Of a DNA stretch of 7,018 bases, positions 5,861 to 7,018 are shown one piece after another (the first letter of the stretch is position 1; each line of letters begins with the position of its first letter). The stretch lies in NCBI GenBank assembly GCA_937875035.1, contig CALNCF010000466.1:1-7018 (forward strand), written 5' to 3'. The notes below the pieces were generated by a model, which was given only the letters and a program-made list of their open reading frames with translations, did no database searches and had not been told where the DNA came from. A program made the position numbers and the translations under genes. Source of the DNA: an uncultured Sphingobacteriaceae bacterium (GTDB lineage: Bacteria > Bacteroidota > Bacteroidia > Sphingobacteriales > Sphingobacteriaceae).

Positions 5861-6384
5861 GATACCGGTTAAACATATTCCTCTTCATCCTGCTCACCTG
5901 GCTGCCTGCTGTTGCGTACAGCCAGCACCTGGAGCGTAACACGCTCGAGCTCGGGCTAGGCATGGGTAAGCGGGCATACGTCAATTCAAAAAAGGGTGTG
6001 ATGCGGGGAACGGCCAGCCTCAATTACAACATCCGCCTTAACCGTTTCTGGGACCTGAAACTGGGTGGCGACGCCATTTACTGGGATATTAAATACAAAG
6101 GCGGAAACTTTTACGATTCGGGATATCTCTTAAGCGCCAGCAATTACGAGCACTGGGCTTATGCAGTCACCGTGGGTTCCGATTTTAAGATGGGACGGCT
6201 GATCTTCACGAATGGTGTCGGCAGATACCTGTACTTTAAGCACCTGGAAGCCTACAATATCCAATATTATACCAAGGTCGGCTTCCGCTACCTCGTTACC
6301 AGGAACCTTACCGCAGGGGTCTTTCTTCGCGCGCACTCCTACGAAGCCGATTATATGGACTTCGGCATCAGCTTTAAATTATAG
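5857..6384 (+). CDS. small exported outer-membrane beta-barrel protein, possibly PagL-related
   Basis: A 175-residue protein with an N-terminal signal peptide (about residues 1-22, cut near AYS-Gln). Amphipathic strands rich in Tyr, Phe and Gly follow, for example LELGLGMG (about 30-37) and TAGVFLRAH (about 152-160), with a C-terminal strand MDFGISFKL. These features fit an outer-membrane barrel. The end, R-A-H160-S-Y-E-A-D165-Y, is reminiscent of Bacteroidota acyloxyacyl hydrolase-like proteins, but the HxSN motif of the upstream gene is absent, so catalysis is doubtful. The ATG at 5857 overlaps the previous TGA as ATGA. An ATG at 5845 is also in frame, but it would add only MANT before the signal peptide. 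Translational coupling suggests a joint role with the PagL-like protein. Its TAG overlaps the stop of the convergent ppx gene. Confidence 0.7.
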   Translation: MRYRLNIFLFILLTWLPAVAYSQHLERNTLELGLGMGKRAYVNSKKGVMRGTASLNYNIRLNRFWDLKLGGDAIYWDIKYKGGNFYDSGYLLSASNYEHWAYAVTVGSDFKMGRLIFTNGVGRYLYFKHLEAYNIQYYTKVGFRYLVTRNLTAGVFLRAHSYEADYMDFGISFKL

Positions 6385-7018
6385 GGAGATCTTATCCTTG
6401 TTCTTATCGATCAGGTACTGGATCATGCCATCGGCCAGGCCGATCTTGGGCACATAGATCTGTTTGACCGCTGCCCACTTCATGATATTGATATAAATTT
6501 CTGATGCCGGTATGATCACATCCGCGCGATCCTGGTTTAGGTTCAGGGTCGTGATCCGGTCCTTCAGCGAGAAAGAATTCAGGTAAGCATACAAAGCCTT
6601 CAGCTTAACGAACGAAAGCGGCGCACCTTCCTTCTCACCCGACAAGCGGTGCAGCTTATTGATATTTCCACCCGTACCGATACCCCACAAAGGCTTCAGG
6701 TTCTTGGTGTTCACTTTCACCCAGTTCTTCATCTCTTCCCATTCCAGCTCGGTGTCTTTATTGTCGAGCATCCGGATCGTTCCGATATTGAACGACCGGG
6801 AATTGACCAGCTGCCCGGCTGTAAACACAGATACTTCCGTGCTTCCCCCACCTACGTCAATATATAAATACGATTTCCGGGGATCCATGTTCTGCTCCAG
6901 GTGAGAGGAATAGATGATCTGCGCTTCCTTGTTACCGGGGATGATCTCGATCCGGATGTTCGCTTCTTTCCGGATCCGCTTCACCACCTCCGGGCCATTC
7001 TTCGCTTCGCGCATAGCC
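6379..7018 (-). CDS. ppx: Ppx/GppA-type exopolyphosphatase, 5' part missing
   Basis: The C-terminal part of a Ppx/GppA phosphatase, which splits orthophosphate from polyphosphate ends or converts pppGpp to ppGpp. About 212 residues are present, and the frame is open through the right edge. The visible part starts at the ALREAKNG-like segment of the first actin-fold domain. It keeps the IIPGNKEA motif, whose Glu matches the catalytic base of E. coli Ppx (Glu121), the phosphate-binding loop DVGGGSTE and the later GTGGNINKL motif. It ends shortly after GLADGMIQYL, so it is the short two-domain form (about 300 residues) without the HD-like C-terminal domains of E. coli Ppx. About 90 N-terminal residues, including the first nucleotide/phosphate loop, lie outside the window. 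The stop codon overlaps that of the convergent barrel gene. Ppx and GppA activity cannot be told apart by sequence alone. Confidence 0.9.
   Translation of the reverse strand, partial: AMREAKNGPEVVKRIRKEANIRIEIIPGNKEAQIIYSSHLEQNMDPRKSYLYIDVGGGSTEVSVFTAGQLVNSRSFNIGTIRMLDNKDTELEWEEMKNWVKVNTKNLKPLWGIGTGGNINKLHRLSGEKEGAPLSFVKLKALYAYLNSFSLKDRITTLNLNQDRADVIIPASEIYINIMKWAAVKQIYVPKIGLADGMIQYLIDKNKDKISL

Noticed and set aside
1..7018. A new defence, mobile or CRISPR system
   Set aside because: No direct-repeat array, transposase, recombinase, nuclease-helicase pair or composition shift was seen. All larger genes fit housekeeping or envelope families.

Overview
The window looks like chromosomal DNA from a Bacteroidota bacterium, probably of the Sphingobacteriia/Chitinophagia kind. 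The long Lgt variant with a GRIGCQ...GDGDWG signature fits. So do the exact TAnnTTTG-type -7 promoter box upstream of mtaB and the absence of a purine-rich Shine-Dalgarno sequence in front of every start codon examined. Base composition is moderate (roughly half GC) and even across the window. I see no insertion sequence, phage gene, CRISPR array, tRNA or rRNA.

Left part (1-3944, all minus strand, read right to left): a DnaQ-fold 3'-5' exonuclease with an ExoX-like C-terminal domain; mtaB, the tRNA ms2t6A methylthiotransferase; a small DUF1801/YdhG-family protein; and lgt, prolipoprotein diacylglyceryl transferase. mtaB, DUF1801 and lgt are closely spaced (21 and 63 bp) with no terminator between them, so they may be one operon. 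A possible further gene starts inside the end of lgt and runs off the left edge. mtaB has its own promoter box so close to its start codon that the mRNA may be nearly leaderless.

Middle (4024-5184): a strong 16-bp-stem, symmetrical terminator closes a two-gene minus-strand operon. Its products are both exported thioredoxin-fold proteins: a TlpA/ResA-like protein with WCGPC and a redoxin with CNHC, 4 bp apart. A 58-bp gap separates them from a divergent plus-strand pair (5243-6384). The first of that pair is a PagL-type lipid A deacylase-like barrel. The second is another small outer-membrane beta-barrel protein, joined to the first by an ATGA stop/start overlap.

Right part (6379-7018): the C-terminal two thirds of a short-form Ppx/GppA exopolyphosphatase, cut by the right edge and converging on the barrel gene with overlapping stop codons.

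Taken together, several genes serve the cell envelope: lipoprotein lipidation, periplasmic thiol chemistry and outer-membrane lipid A or barrel functions. They are mixed with housekeeping genes. I did not find a new defence or mobile system. The points most worth checking are an internal duplication and changed catalytic positions in Lgt, a Glu-to-Asn change at the expected PagL triad position, an identical 13-bp element exactly 7 bp in front of two separate start codons, and the near-leaderless mtaB promoter with an 11-bp direct repeat upstream.
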